A stretch of DNA of 64,000 bases, from assembly GCA_018241445.1 (NCBI GenBank), contig JAFEDT010000018.1:124001-188000 (forward strand). Direction: 5' to 3'. Positions 16,735 through 27,021 of the stretch are shown one piece after another. Source of the stretch: Pseudomonadota bacterium. Its GTDB lineage: Bacteria > Pseudomonadota > Gammaproteobacteria > Steroidobacterales > Steroidobacteraceae. Within the stretch, counting starts at the first letter, position 1, and the number at the start of each line of letters is the position of its first letter. The position numbers and the translations under genes are program-made. The notes beneath the pieces are model-generated. The model saw only the letters and a list, made by a program, of their open reading frames with translations, ran no database searches and was not told the origin of the DNA.

Positions 16735-17565
16735 ATGCTCAAGCAGCCGCTTGGTTTCGGTCTCGGACTGCGCACCGATCACTACGAGTCGATCCTGGCG
16801 AACTCACCGCCGGTCGACTGGTTCGAGGCGCTCACCGAAAACTACCTGGTGCCCGGCGGCAAGCCGTTGCATTACCTCGATCGCATCCGTGAGCGCTACC
16901 CGGTGGTCCTGCACGGCGTGTCGCTGTCTATCGGCAGCACGGCGCCGCTGGACCTGGATTACCTGCGCCAGGTGCGCGCACTGGCGCAGCGCATCGAGCC
17001 GCAGTGGATCTCCGATCACCTGTGCTGGACCGGCATTGCCGGCAGCAACACCCACGACCTGCTGCCGTTGCCGTATACCGAGGAGGCGCTGGCGCATGTC
17101 GCCGCACGCGTGCGCCAGGTCCAGGAGCTGCTGGGCCGGCGCATCCTGCTGGAAAACGTATCGAGTTATGTCGGATTCAGCGCCTCGCACCTGCAGGAGT
17201 GGGAGTTCCTGGCAGAGGTGGCGGTGAGGGCCGACTGCCTGATCCTGCTGGACGTCAACAACATCCACGTCAGTGCGGTGAATCATGGCTTCGACGCGCA
17301 CCAGTACCTGCGCGCCATTCCGGCCGCACGGGTGCAGCAGATCCACCTTGCCGGCCACGAGGATCACGGCGACTACCTGATCGATACCCACGATCACGCG
17401 GTGCCCGACCCGGTGTGGCAGCTGTACGCCGCGGCGCTGCGGCACTGCGGCGCGGTATCCACCATGATCGAGCGCGACGCCAACATCCCGCCGTTGCAGG
17501 AGCTGTGCGCGGAACTGCAGCAGGCGCGCGGCCTGGCTGCCGCGGTTCTGGCAGAAGCCGCATGA
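16735..17565 (+). CDS. bufB: DUF692 / MNIO family protein, BufB-like
   Basis: 276 residues of the multinuclear non-heme iron-dependent oxidase family (DUF692, formerly UPF0276). These enzymes modify cysteines of ribosomally made peptides, for example MbnB in methanobactin and BufB in bufferin synthesis. Conserved metal-binding blocks are visible: SDHLCW, ENVSSY, LDVNNIHVSAVNHGFD, HLAGHED, DTHDHAVPDPVW and ERDANIP. The start is the ATG at 16735, where the conserved LGFGLGLR begins; the frame is open 48 codons further upstream. It overlaps the partner gene by four bases (ATGA). The likely substrate, a Cys-rich peptide, is encoded 17 kb away at 34702-34965, an unusual arrangement. Confidence 0.85.
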   Translation: MLKQPLGFGLGLRTDHYESILANSPPVDWFEALTENYLVPGGKPLHYLDRIRERYPVVLHGVSLSIGSTAPLDLDYLRQVRALAQRIEPQWISDHLCWTGIAGSNTHDLLPLPYTEEALAHVAARVRQVQELLGRRILLENVSSYVGFSASHLQEWEFLAEVAVRADCLILLDVNNIHVSAVNHGFDAHQYLRAIPAARVQQIHLAGHEDHGDYLIDTHDHAVPDPVWQLYAAALRHCGAVSTMIERDANIPPLQELCAELQQARGLAAAVLAEAA

Positions 17566-18362
17566 AGATGCTGCCAGCCCTCCAGCAGGACTTCCAGGAG
17601 CACCTGCTGCGCGGCAGCGACGCGGTGCGTGTGCATGTGGTGGGCAGCGAGCGCTTCCCCGTAGAGACACGCCTGGGCATTTACGCGCACGCGTACACGG
17701 GCAGGCTCGCCGAGGCGCTGCAGAGCAACTTCCCGGCGCTCGCCGCACTCCTGGGCGAGAGCGACTTTGCCGCGCTGGCGCACTCTTATATAACCGCGAA
17801 TCCCTCGCGGCACTTCTCCATCCGCTGGTACGGTGAACAGCTGCCGCCATGGCTGGCGAAGCACCCCGACTACCGCGACGCGCCGCTGCTTGCCGAACTG
17901 GCCCAGTGGGAGTGGGCCACGGGGCTGGCCTTCGACGCTGCCGACGCCACCGCCCTGACGCACGCCGACCTGGCGGGCATCCCGCAGTCACAGTGGCCGC
18001 AACTGCGTCTGCGCTGGCACCCCGCGGTGCAACGGCTCGACCTGCGCTGGAATGTGCCGGCCATCTGGCAGGCATTGACCGGGGAGGGCGAGCGGCCCGA
18101 GGCGCAGCTGCAGCCGCGCGCCACGCCCTGGCTGATCTGGCGCGATGGCCTGGTGACTTTCTATCGTTCCCTGTCCACGGTCGAAGCCGGCGCCGTTGAT
18201 GGTGCGCGCGCCGGCTGGCCCTTCGCGGAAGTCTGCGAACACCTGTGCGCCCACGTGCCGGCGGCCGACGCGGCCGCGCAGGCAGCGGGACTGCTGCGCG
18301 GCTGGGTGCAGTCGGGGTTGATCGTGGGAGTGTCGTCGCAGACCACCGCGCCGCCGGCCTGA
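17562..18362 (+). CDS. bufC: DUF2063 family (putative DNA-binding domain) protein, BufC-like
   Basis: 266 residues. The N-terminus LQQDFQEHLLRGSD...RLGIYAHAYTGRLAEALQSNFPALAALLG is the hallmark of DUF2063, named a putative DNA-binding domain but now understood as the partner that delivers the precursor peptide to DUF692 enzymes in bufferin-type clusters. The ATG overlaps the stop of the DUF692 gene (ATGA), indicating translational coupling and supporting a BufB-BufC complex. There is no signal peptide, so it is cytoplasmic. Confidence 0.82.
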   Translation: MKMLPALQQDFQEHLLRGSDAVRVHVVGSERFPVETRLGIYAHAYTGRLAEALQSNFPALAALLGESDFAALAHSYITANPSRHFSIRWYGEQLPPWLAKHPDYRDAPLLAELAQWEWATGLAFDAADATALTHADLAGIPQSQWPQLRLRWHPAVQRLDLRWNVPAIWQALTGEGERPEAQLQPRATPWLIWRDGLVTFYRSLSTVEAGAVDGARAGWPFAEVCEHLCAHVPAADAAAQAAGLLRGWVQSGLIVGVSSQTTAPPA

Positions 18363-18381
18363 TCCGGTACGGTTCGCCAGG

Positions 18382-18810
18382 TCACGCGCTTGGATCGATA
18401 ACCGAAAGCCCGGCAAAGCGCCTGAAGTCCCGGTCGGTCGTGCACACTGCCGCGCCCTGTTCCAGGGCCAGCGCCGCAAGGACCGCATCCGTTACCAGTG
18501 GCCCGTGAACGCGGGCCTCTGTGACCAGTTGACGGAAGAGTACCCAGAACCGTTCACCGGGCTCGACGACGATCACTCCCGGGCGCTCGATCAGGGCTGT
18601 AACGATGCCACAGGCATCCTCGATCCCGAGTGGCTGGCGTACCGCGCGAGGATTGGTGGCGATGCGCACAAAGGCCAGGCTCGTCTGCCAGGGAACACCG
18701 ACCGGCTCGTCCTCGGCGAGTGCCGCCTCGAGCCAGGCGGCGCAGGCGGCATGATGTGCGGACGCGGAGTCGTAGGCGTAGAGAAGAACGTTCGCGTCGA
18801 GCAGCTTCAC
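18382..18810 (-). CDS. VapC-type PIN domain ribonuclease toxin
   Basis: 142 residues with the PIN fold acidic residues: N-terminal DANVLLYAYD, a central glutamate in the helical part, and C-terminal DAVLAALALEQGAAVCTTDRDF. VapC toxins are Mg-dependent endoribonucleases, often cleaving tRNA or rRNA. The start ATG overlaps the stop of the upstream antitoxin by four bases, the usual order antitoxin then toxin. Its length is normal for the family and it appears intact. Confidence 0.88.
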   Translation of the reverse strand: MKLLDANVLLYAYDSASAHHAACAAWLEAALAEDEPVGVPWQTSLAFVRIATNPRAVRQPLGIEDACGIVTALIERPGVIVVEPGERFWVLFRQLVTEARVHGPLVTDAVLAALALEQGAAVCTTDRDFRRFAGLSVIDPSA

Positions 18811-19058
18811 CGGTGTTCCGGTCCCTCTGCCCGCTCCAGCAGCGTGCCAATGTCATCGTAAGACATCCCGGATGCAGGCCCGCCCAGGTTGCGTGGGTTC
18901 ACGCGAAATGGGGCGACACCCCTTGCCCGGGTGCGCTGCGCCAGCGAGCGGCGCAGGTGCTGGTTGACGATGACCTTGAACGGCTGCCCGGTGCGCCTTG
19001 CCTCAGCCTGCAGGCGCGCAGCCACGTCATCTTCCAGTGTCAGAGTCGTTCGCATCAT
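18807..19058 (-). CDS. VapB-type ribbon-helix-helix antitoxin
   Basis: 83 residues. The N-terminus MMRTTLTLEDDVAARLQAEARRTGQPFKVIVNQHLRR is a ribbon-helix-helix DNA-binding domain; the C-terminal part (PRNLGGPASGMSYDDIGTLLERAEG) is the expected toxin-binding tail. Two adjacent ATG codons (19058, 19055) can serve as the start. A palindrome just upstream is the likely autoregulatory operator. Confidence 0.82.
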   Translation of the reverse strand: MMRTTLTLEDDVAARLQAEARRTGQPFKVIVNQHLRRSLAQRTRARGVAPFRVNPRNLGGPASGMSYDDIGTLLERAEGPEHR

Positions 19059-19091
19059 CGTGATGCTATATATAGAGCATCATGATGTCAA
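19056..19091 (-). promoter_or_regulatory. VapBC promoter with palindromic operator
   Basis: A 32-base imperfect palindrome (19056-19087; arms ATGATGCT and AGCATCA around a TATATATA core) overlaps the start of the antitoxin gene. On the minus strand a perfect -35 TTGACA (19091-19086) precedes it, with -10 candidates TATAGC or TAGCAT inside the palindrome. Binding of the RHH antitoxin there would cover the promoter. Confidence 0.6.
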
Positions 19092-19163
19092 TTCATTGCC
19101 GACCAGGCATTGCAGGCTAGCCCGCATCCACAGTGGTCGCGTGGGGCGGGGTCTTCGCAAAGG

Positions 19164-19206
19164 TGAGAAGAAGTAGCAACAAGTAGCAACAGGTGCGAAG
19201 CAGTGG
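19164..19206 (+). repeat. short direct repeats in the gap before cystathionine beta-synthase
   Basis: The 300-base gap between the VapB start and the CBS start contains an AAGTAGCAAC tandem pair (about 19171-19190) followed by a degenerate third copy, bounded by GAAGAA and TTCTTC. Nothing else coding is seen in the gap; a TACAAT at 19325-19330 may be the CBS -10 element. Confidence 0.4.
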
Positions 19207-19358
19207 CAATTCTTCCCACCGCGGCCGGATCGCGCTGGTGCGCGCACCGTGCGGGAGCCGCAAATGGCGCTGCGCTCCCACCCTCGAGGCGACCTCGGGC
19301 GAGGCTCTCAACTCCTGGGCGCGCTACAATCCTTGATTTGACCTCGAGGGAAAACGCT

Positions 19359-20729
19359 GTGCCCGGCATCTACGACAACGTGCTGGCCATGATCGGCCAC
19401 ACACCGCTGCTGGCGGTGCGCCACCTGGACACCGGGCCGTGCGAGCTGTTCCTCAAGCTCGAGAACCAGAATCCCGGCGGCTCGATCAAGGATCGCGTCG
19501 GCCTGTACCTGGTCGAGGCGGCCGAGCGTGCCGGCCATATCCGCCCCGGCGCGACACTGATCGAGGCCACCGCGGGCAACACCGGCCTGGGGCTGGCGCT
19601 GGTGGCGGCGCAGAAGGGCTACCGCCTGCGCCTGGTGATTCCCGACAAGATGAGCCAGGAGAAGATCTTCCACCTGCGGGCCATGGGCGCCGAAGTGGTG
19701 ATGACACGCTCGGATGTCAGCAAGGGTCATCCCGAGTACTACCGCGACCTGGCGGAGCGGCTGGCGCGCGAGACCCCGGGCTCATACTTCGTGAACCAGT
19801 TCGGCAATCCCGCCAACGCGCAGGCGCACGAGGAGACCACCGCGCCGGAGATCTGGGAGCAGACACAACAGCGCCTGGATGCGGTAGTGTGCGGCGCCGG
19901 CACCGGGGGTACGCTGGCGGGCCTCACAAGATTTTTCTCGCGCACCGCGCCGCAGGTGCAGCTGGTGCTGGCAGACCCGGTGGGATCGGGGCTCGCCCAC
20001 TACGCCCGCACCGGCAAACTGCCGGAGAAGATGACGCCGTGGCTGGTCGAGGGCATAGGCGGGGACTCCGTGCCGCCCGTGGGCGACTTCTCGCGCGTGG
20101 CGGGCACCTTCAGCATTCCCGATGCCGAATCCTTCACCACCTGCCGCGAACTGCTGGCGAAGGAGGGCATCATTGCCGGCACCTCCAGCGGCACGCTGCT
20201 GGCGGCGGCGTTGCGCTACTGCCGCGAGCAGCGCGCGCCGCGCCGCGTGGTCACCTTCGTGTGCGACAGCGGCAACAAGTACCTGTCGAAGGTCTACAAC
20301 GACTACTGGATGCTGGACCAGGGATTCCTGCAGCGCGAGCACCTGGGTGACCTGCGCGACCTCATCCCGCGCCGCCACACCGAGCGCGCGGCCGTGACGG
20401 TCAACTCCACCGAGACCGTCATGGCGGCCTACCGGCGCATGAAACTCTACGACGTCTCGCAGGTGCCGGTGATGCGCGACGGCCGCATCGCCGGTATCGT
20501 CGACGAGGAGGACATCCTGCTGGAAGTGGTCAGCAACCCCGAGCACTTCAACGAGCCCGTGACGCGCGCCATGGCCAGTCACCTGGTGACCGTGCCGGTG
20601 GATGCGCCGGTGGAGCAGCTGCTGGAGATCTTCAAGCGCGGCATGGTGGCCATCGTGGTGCACCAGGGCGAGTTCCAGGGACTGGTCACTCGCATCGACC
20701 TGCTCAACTGGCTGCGGAGACGGATGTAA
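19359..20729 (+). CDS. cystathionine beta-synthase
   Basis: 456 residues. A fold-type II PLP domain (about 1-330) has the Schiff-base lysine Lys44 in NPGGSIKDR and the phosphate loop GTGGT. A pair of CBS domains follows (about 335-456: TVMAAYRRMKLYDVSQVPVMRDGRIAGIVDEEDIL and the second repeat), as in full-length CBS enzymes. It condenses serine with homocysteine to give cystathionine. GTG at 19359, ten bases after GAGGG, is chosen as the start because the conserved PGIYDNVLAMIGHTPL begins immediately. The stop overlaps the next ATG by one base. Confidence 0.92.
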   Translation: MPGIYDNVLAMIGHTPLLAVRHLDTGPCELFLKLENQNPGGSIKDRVGLYLVEAAERAGHIRPGATLIEATAGNTGLGLALVAAQKGYRLRLVIPDKMSQEKIFHLRAMGAEVVMTRSDVSKGHPEYYRDLAERLARETPGSYFVNQFGNPANAQAHEETTAPEIWEQTQQRLDAVVCGAGTGGTLAGLTRFFSRTAPQVQLVLADPVGSGLAHYARTGKLPEKMTPWLVEGIGGDSVPPVGDFSRVAGTFSIPDAESFTTCRELLAKEGIIAGTSSGTLLAAALRYCREQRAPRRVVTFVCDSGNKYLSKVYNDYWMLDQGFLQREHLGDLRDLIPRRHTERAAVTVNSTETVMAAYRRMKLYDVSQVPVMRDGRIAGIVDEEDILLEVVSNPEHFNEPVTRAMASHLVTVPVDAPVEQLLEIFKRGMVAIVVHQGEFQGLVTRIDLLNWLRRRM

Positions 20730-21886
20730 TGGCCCCGCAACGCTTCGCCACCCGCACCATCCACGGAGGCCAGCGGCCGGACCCGCTGACTGGCGCGGTG
20801 ATGCCGCCCATCTACGCCACCTCCACCTATGTGCAGGCGAGCCCCGGCGTGCACCAGGGCTTCGAGTACTCCCGCACCCGCAACCCGACCCGCGATGCGC
20901 TGCAGGCCTCGCTCGCCAGCCTGGAGGGTGGGGCGGCGGCCTGCGCCTTCGCCTCCGGCATGGCGGCGACCGCCACGGTGCTGGAGCTGCTGGACTCGGG
21001 GGCGCATATCATCGCCATGCACGATCTCTACGGCGGCACCTACCGCCTGCTGGAAAACGTGCGCAAGCGCTCGGCCGGGCTGCAGGTCTCCTTCGTGGAC
21101 CTGACACAGCCTAAGGCCCTGGAAGCCGCCATCCGCCCGCAGACACGCATGGTGTGGGTCGAGACGCCGACCAATCCGCTGTTGAAGGTGGTGGACCTGG
21201 CGGCGGTTGGCGCGGTGGCGCGTGCCCGCGGCCTGCTCGCCGTATGCGACAACACCTTCGCCACCCCTTATATCCAGCGCCCGCTGGAGCTGGGCTTCGA
21301 CATCGTGGTGCACTCCACCACCAAGTACCTGAACGGCCACTCTGATGCCATCGGTGGCGCCGCCGTGGTGCGTGAGGGGGGCGGCGAGCTGGCGGAGCGC
21401 CTGGCCTACCTGCAGAACGCGGTCGGCGGTGTTCCCGGGCCCTTCGATTCATTCCTGACACTGCGCGGCATCAAGACCCTGGCGCTGCGCATGGAGCGGC
21501 ATTGCGCGAGCGCGCTCGCGGTGGCGCAGTTCCTCGAGGGCCACCCGCAGGTGGAGCGGGTGTACTACCCGGGTCTGGCCAGTCATCCGCAGCACGACCT
21601 GGCGCGCCGCCAGATGACGGGTGGCTGTGGCGGCATCGTGACAGCGGTGCTGCGCGGCGGGCTACCGGCGGCACGCCGCACCCTGGAGCGCTGTCACCTG
21701 TTCGCGCTGGCCGAGAGCCTGGGCGGTGTCGAGAGCCTGATCGAACTGCCGGCCATCATGACGCACGCCTCGCTGCCGGCGCAGACACGCGCAGCGCTCG
21801 GCATCAGCGACGGGCTGATCCGCCTGTCGGTTGGCGTCGAGGACCTGGAGGACCTGCTGGCGGAGCTGCGGCAGGCGCTTGAATAG
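20729..21886 (+). CDS. cystathionine gamma-lyase (trans-sulfuration enzyme)
   Basis: 385 residues of the Cys/Met metabolism PLP family, with PLP lysine Lys199 in HSTTKYLNGHSD and the N-terminal RTIHGGQRPDPLTGAVMPPIYATSTYVQ shown here by its ends RTIHGGQ and PPIYATSTY. Coupled to cystathionine beta-synthase (TAATG overlap), it most likely cleaves cystathionine to cysteine, alpha-ketobutyrate and ammonia. The two genes together give reverse transsulfuration from methionine. Cystathionine gamma-synthase or beta-lyase activity cannot be excluded from sequence, but the partner argues for gamma-lyase. Confidence 0.9.
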   Translation: MAPQRFATRTIHGGQRPDPLTGAVMPPIYATSTYVQASPGVHQGFEYSRTRNPTRDALQASLASLEGGAAACAFASGMAATATVLELLDSGAHIIAMHDLYGGTYRLLENVRKRSAGLQVSFVDLTQPKALEAAIRPQTRMVWVETPTNPLLKVVDLAAVGAVARARGLLAVCDNTFATPYIQRPLELGFDIVVHSTTKYLNGHSDAIGGAAVVREGGGELAERLAYLQNAVGGVPGPFDSFLTLRGIKTLALRMERHCASALAVAQFLEGHPQVERVYYPGLASHPQHDLARRQMTGGCGGIVTAVLRGGLPAARRTLERCHLFALAESLGGVESLIELPAIMTHASLPAQTRAALGISDGLIRLSVGVEDLEDLLAELRQALE

Positions 21887-21888
21887 CG

Positions 21889-22596
21889 ATGAGTGAGGCC
21901 CTGCCCATCGTGCTGGTACCGGGGCTGCTGGCCTCGGCACGGTTGTACGCCCCGCAGATCCCGGTTCTGTGGCCCGCAGGCCAGGTCACGGTGGCCGACC
22001 ACACCCGTGACGACACCATGGCGGGAATTGCGCAGCGCATCCTGGACGGCGCGCCGCCGCGTTTCGCCCTGGTCGGCCTGTCAATGGGCGGTTATATCGC
22101 CTTCGAACTGCTGCGCCGCGCGCCGCAGCGTGTGGCGCGGCTGGCGTTGCTCGATACCAGTGCGCGCCCCGATACACCTCAACAAAGCACCGCGCGCCGC
22201 GCGCAGATGGCGCTGGCCAACACCGGGCGCCTGGCGGAAGTCGTCGAGGCGCAGTACGGCCGCGCCGTGCACCCTTCACGGCAGAACGACGCGGAACTCA
22301 GCGGCATCAACAGGCTGATGGCCGGGGACGTCGGCGTCCCGGCCTTCCTGCGCCAGCAGCAGGCCATCATGGGCCGCGCCGATTCGCGCCCGACACTCCC
22401 TGAGATCCGCTGCCCGACGCTGGTGCTGGTGGGCGACAGCGACGCGCTGACGCCGCCGGAACTGGCGGCCGAGATGGCGCAGGGGATCCGGGGCGCGCAC
22501 CTGGTGACGGTCGCCCGCTGCGGCCACCTCTCCACGCTCGAGCGCCCGGCAGCGGTCAACACCGCGCTGCGCCGCTGGCTGCAGGACGCAGCGTGA
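21889..22596 (+). CDS. alpha/beta hydrolase
   Basis: 235 residues. Serine nucleophile Ser65 in GLSMGG, acid in LVGDSDALTPPE, histidine in VARCGHLSTLERP. It fits the alpha/beta hydrolase fold (small esterase, BioH/MenH-like group). It begins two bases after the cystathionine lyase stop, so it is probably in the same operon, but no link to sulfur metabolism is evident. The substrate is unknown. Confidence 0.85.
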   Translation: MSEALPIVLVPGLLASARLYAPQIPVLWPAGQVTVADHTRDDTMAGIAQRILDGAPPRFALVGLSMGGYIAFELLRRAPQRVARLALLDTSARPDTPQQSTARRAQMALANTGRLAEVVEAQYGRAVHPSRQNDAELSGINRLMAGDVGVPAFLRQQQAIMGRADSRPTLPEIRCPTLVLVGDSDALTPPELAAEMAQGIRGAHLVTVARCGHLSTLERPAAVNTALRRWLQDAA

Positions 22597-22606
22597 TGGA
22601 TGCAGT

Positions 22607-23170
22607 GTGACGCACGCAGCGCCCGCCCTTGAGTTGTTGTCCCACCCGGACACGCGGATCGGGGCGGTGTGGCGCATCACCGCCCGGGCGCAGCTCACCG
22701 ACGCCGTCACCCTGGCGTGCCATTTCCAGTTGCAGGGTGATATGGAGCAGTTGCGCATTCCGCATGCCCACGCCGGCCATCGCGCCGACGGACTGTGGCA
22801 GCACACCTGCTGCGAAATCTTCCTGGCGCCCGAGGGCGCCGACAGCTACTTCGAGTTCAACTTCTCGCCGGCCATGGACTGGGCTGCCTACCGGTTCGAT
22901 TCCTGGCGGGCGGGCATGCAACCAGCCAGCCTGACGCAGGCGCCCGGGCTCAACGTGCACCGCGATGCCGCACACCTGGACGTGTCGGCGACGGTGCACC
23001 TGGCGGGGCTGGCGGAGTGCGCGCGGGCGCGCAGCCTGCGTGTGGCCCTGACAGCGGTGGTGGAGGATGCCGACGGAACACTGGGCTACTGGGCATTGCG
23101 GCATCCTCCGGGCAACCCCGATTTCCATCACCCGGCTGGTTTCATCCACGCGGTTTCCCTCAAGTCATGA
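22607..23170 (+). CDS. DOMON-like domain protein
   Basis: 187 residues. The sequence TDGLWQHTCCEIFLAP-like segment (here ADGLWQHTCCEIFLAPEGADSY) followed by EFNFSPAMDWAAYRFDSWRAGM is typical of the DOMON-like family, a beta-sandwich resembling carbohydrate- or heme-binding DOMON domains. GTG start at 22607. No signal peptide. It overlaps the downstream NamZ-like gene by four bases (ATGA). This family commonly precedes the DUF1343 gene, suggesting a joint role in cell-wall sugar handling (inference). Confidence 0.8.
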   Translation: MTHAAPALELLSHPDTRIGAVWRITARAQLTDAVTLACHFQLQGDMEQLRIPHAHAGHRADGLWQHTCCEIFLAPEGADSYFEFNFSPAMDWAAYRFDSWRAGMQPASLTQAPGLNVHRDAAHLDVSATVHLAGLAECARARSLRVALTAVVEDADGTLGYWALRHPPGNPDFHHPAGFIHAVSLKS

Positions 23171-24378
23171 GTGAGATTCTCTTCGGCATCGACCGCCTGG
23201 CAGCCGATCCGGCGCTGCGTGCGCCGCTCAAGGGCAGGCGGGTGGCGCTGCTGGCGCATCCCGCCTCCGTGACACGCGACCTGCGGCATTCCCTCGATGC
23301 CCTGGCCGGGCTGCCGGAGGTGAAGCTGACCGCAGCTCTCGGCCCGCAGCACGGACTGCGCGGTGACAAGCAGGACAACATGGTGGAGTCGGCCGACTTC
23401 CATGATCCTGTGTCGGGAATACCGGTATTCAGCCTGTACGGCACAGTGCGCCGTCCCACGCAGGCGATGCTCGATACCTTCGATGTGCTCCTGGTCGACC
23501 TGCAGGACCTGGGTTGCCGCATCTACACTTTCATAACGACACTGCGCTACGTACTGGAGGCCTGCGCACGGCACGGCAAGTCTGTGTGGGTACTCGACCG
23601 GCCCAACCCCGCGGGCCGTCCCGTCGAAGGACTGACACTGCGCCCCGGTTGGGAGAGCTTCGTCGGCGCCGGTGCGCTGCCGATGCGCCACGGGCTGACC
23701 CTGGGTGAGCTGGCGCGCTGGTTCATCGTCACGCTCAAACTTGACGTGGACTGCAAGGTCATCACCATGCAGGGCTGGCAGCCGCAGGCTGCACCCGGCT
23801 TTGGCTGGCCGCTGGGCGCACGCACCTGGGTCAACCCCAGTCCGAACGCACCGAACCTGTGGATGGCGCGCGCCTACGCAGGGTCGGTGATGCTCGAAGG
23901 CACGACCCTGTCCGAGGGCCGCGGCACCACGCGGCCGCTGGAAGTGCTGGGCGCACCCGACATCGACAGCGTTGCGTTGTTGCAGGCCATGCAGCGCCTG
24001 GCGCCGCAGTGGCTCGCGGGTTGCCGCCTGCGGCCGTGCTGGTTCGAACCGACTTTCCACAAGCACACCGGCCGGCTGTGCGCCGGGTTCCAGGTCCATG
24101 TGGAAGACGCCGCGTACTACGATCCCGACGCATTCAAACCGTGGCGGCTGTTCGCGCTGGCGTTCAAGGCGCTGCGGCAGCTGCGGCCCGACTACCCGTT
24201 GTGGCGCGACTTCCCCTACGAGTACGAGCAGCGGCTGGCCATCGATGTCATCAACGGCGGCGAACTGCTGCGCCAGTGGGTCGATGACCCGCAGGCACTG
24301 CCGGCCGATCTCGAGGCGCTCGCCGCCGCCGATGAATCCGCCTGGCAGCTCCAGCGCCAGGCGCTGCTTCTTTACTAG
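23167..24378 (+). CDS. DUF1343 family protein (NamZ-like exo-beta-N-acetylmuramidase)
   Basis: 403 residues. Landmarks of the family: LLAHPASVTRDL near the N-terminus, GPQHGLRGDKQDNM, VLLVDLQDLGCRIYTFITTL, WVLDRPNPAGR, MRHGLTLGELA and LSEGRGTTRPLE. NamZ (DUF1343) of Bacillus releases terminal MurNAc from peptidoglycan fragments. No signal peptide is seen, so a role in turnover of imported fragments is plausible. The start overlaps the DOMON-like gene by four bases; the frame is open far upstream but only in the shadow of that gene. Confidence 0.85.
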   Translation: MSEILFGIDRLAADPALRAPLKGRRVALLAHPASVTRDLRHSLDALAGLPEVKLTAALGPQHGLRGDKQDNMVESADFHDPVSGIPVFSLYGTVRRPTQAMLDTFDVLLVDLQDLGCRIYTFITTLRYVLEACARHGKSVWVLDRPNPAGRPVEGLTLRPGWESFVGAGALPMRHGLTLGELARWFIVTLKLDVDCKVITMQGWQPQAAPGFGWPLGARTWVNPSPNAPNLWMARAYAGSVMLEGTTLSEGRGTTRPLEVLGAPDIDSVALLQAMQRLAPQWLAGCRLRPCWFEPTFHKHTGRLCAGFQVHVEDAAYYDPDAFKPWRLFALAFKALRQLRPDYPLWRDFPYEYEQRLAIDVINGGELLRQWVDDPQALPADLEALAAADESAWQLQRQALLLY

Positions 24379-24467
24379 ACCCGCTGATCCACTTCACCCG
24401 CGAGGAAGCGGGCGAGGTCGGCCTCCGCGGTGCTGGCGGCGACCGCCGTGCCCGCCTCAGGGCTCAT
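24375..24467 (-). CDS. possible 30-residue small ORF downstream of the RHH-like gene
   Basis: An ATG (24467) overlapping the end of the preceding gene in another frame opens 30 codons (MSPEAGTAVAASTAEADL... to GEVDQRV). It is placed where a toxin partner would lie, and its stop overlaps the end of the convergent NamZ-like gene. It may be the C-terminal remnant of a lost partner or chance. There is no recognisable domain. Confidence 0.25.
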   Translation of the reverse strand: MSPEAGTAVAASTAEADLARFLAGEVDQRV

Positions 24468-24714
24468 CACCGTGCCCCTCGCGCAGCCGGTGCGAATCAC
24501 CGGCCACCAGGTCGAGCCCGTACACCGCCTTCAGGGCCTTGATCTTCCGCAGCGTCGCGGCCGAGAAGGGCGCCTTGCCCTCGAAAGCGTGCAGCACCAC
24601 GCCCTCCAGCAGGTCACCGAGAGACAGGTCGAGTTCGGTCGCCAGCGCCTTGAGCACCTTCAGCAGGCGCGTTTCCAGCCGTACGCCGGTCTGGGTGCGG
24701 GTCACTTGCTTCAT
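24457..24714 (-). CDS. small ribbon-helix-helix-like protein
   Basis: 85 residues (MKQVTRTQTGVRLETRLLKVLKALATELDLSLGDLLEGVVLHAF...). The N-terminal TGVRLETRLLKVLKALA pattern resembles an RHH/CopG DNA-binding segment. The ATG at 24714 was preferred over 24759 because a perfect palindrome, a likely operator, lies between them. It stands alone between convergent NamZ and divergent YgiQ genes without an intact toxin, so it could be an orphan antitoxin or a small regulator. Confidence 0.6.
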   Translation of the reverse strand: MKQVTRTQTGVRLETRLLKVLKALATELDLSLGDLLEGVVLHAFEGKAPFSAATLRKIKALKAVYGLDLVAGDSHRLREGHGDEP

Positions 24715-24723
24715 GGCGTTAAT

Positions 24724-24737
24724 GGTACCATGGTACC
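24724..24737 (-). promoter_or_regulatory. palindromic operator candidate GGTACCATGGTACC
   Basis: A perfect 14-base palindrome ten bases upstream of the small RHH-like gene. On the minus strand TTGCGT, a 16-base spacer and TACCAT could form a weak sigma-70 promoter overlapping it. This arrangement suggests autoregulation by the encoded protein. Confidence 0.5.
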
Positions 24738-24854
24738 GAGGTAACGCAAGCACTGGCACGAGCGCTGCATGGGCCGGTCACAGCCGCAGGGCTTGTGCGG
24801 GTTCGGGCCTTGAGGGGCGCGGTGGCGGACTTTCTGCTCTAATCTGCGCCCGCT

Positions 24855-27008
<2,154 letters not shown>

Positions 27009-27021
27009 AAGGAAGCGGCGC

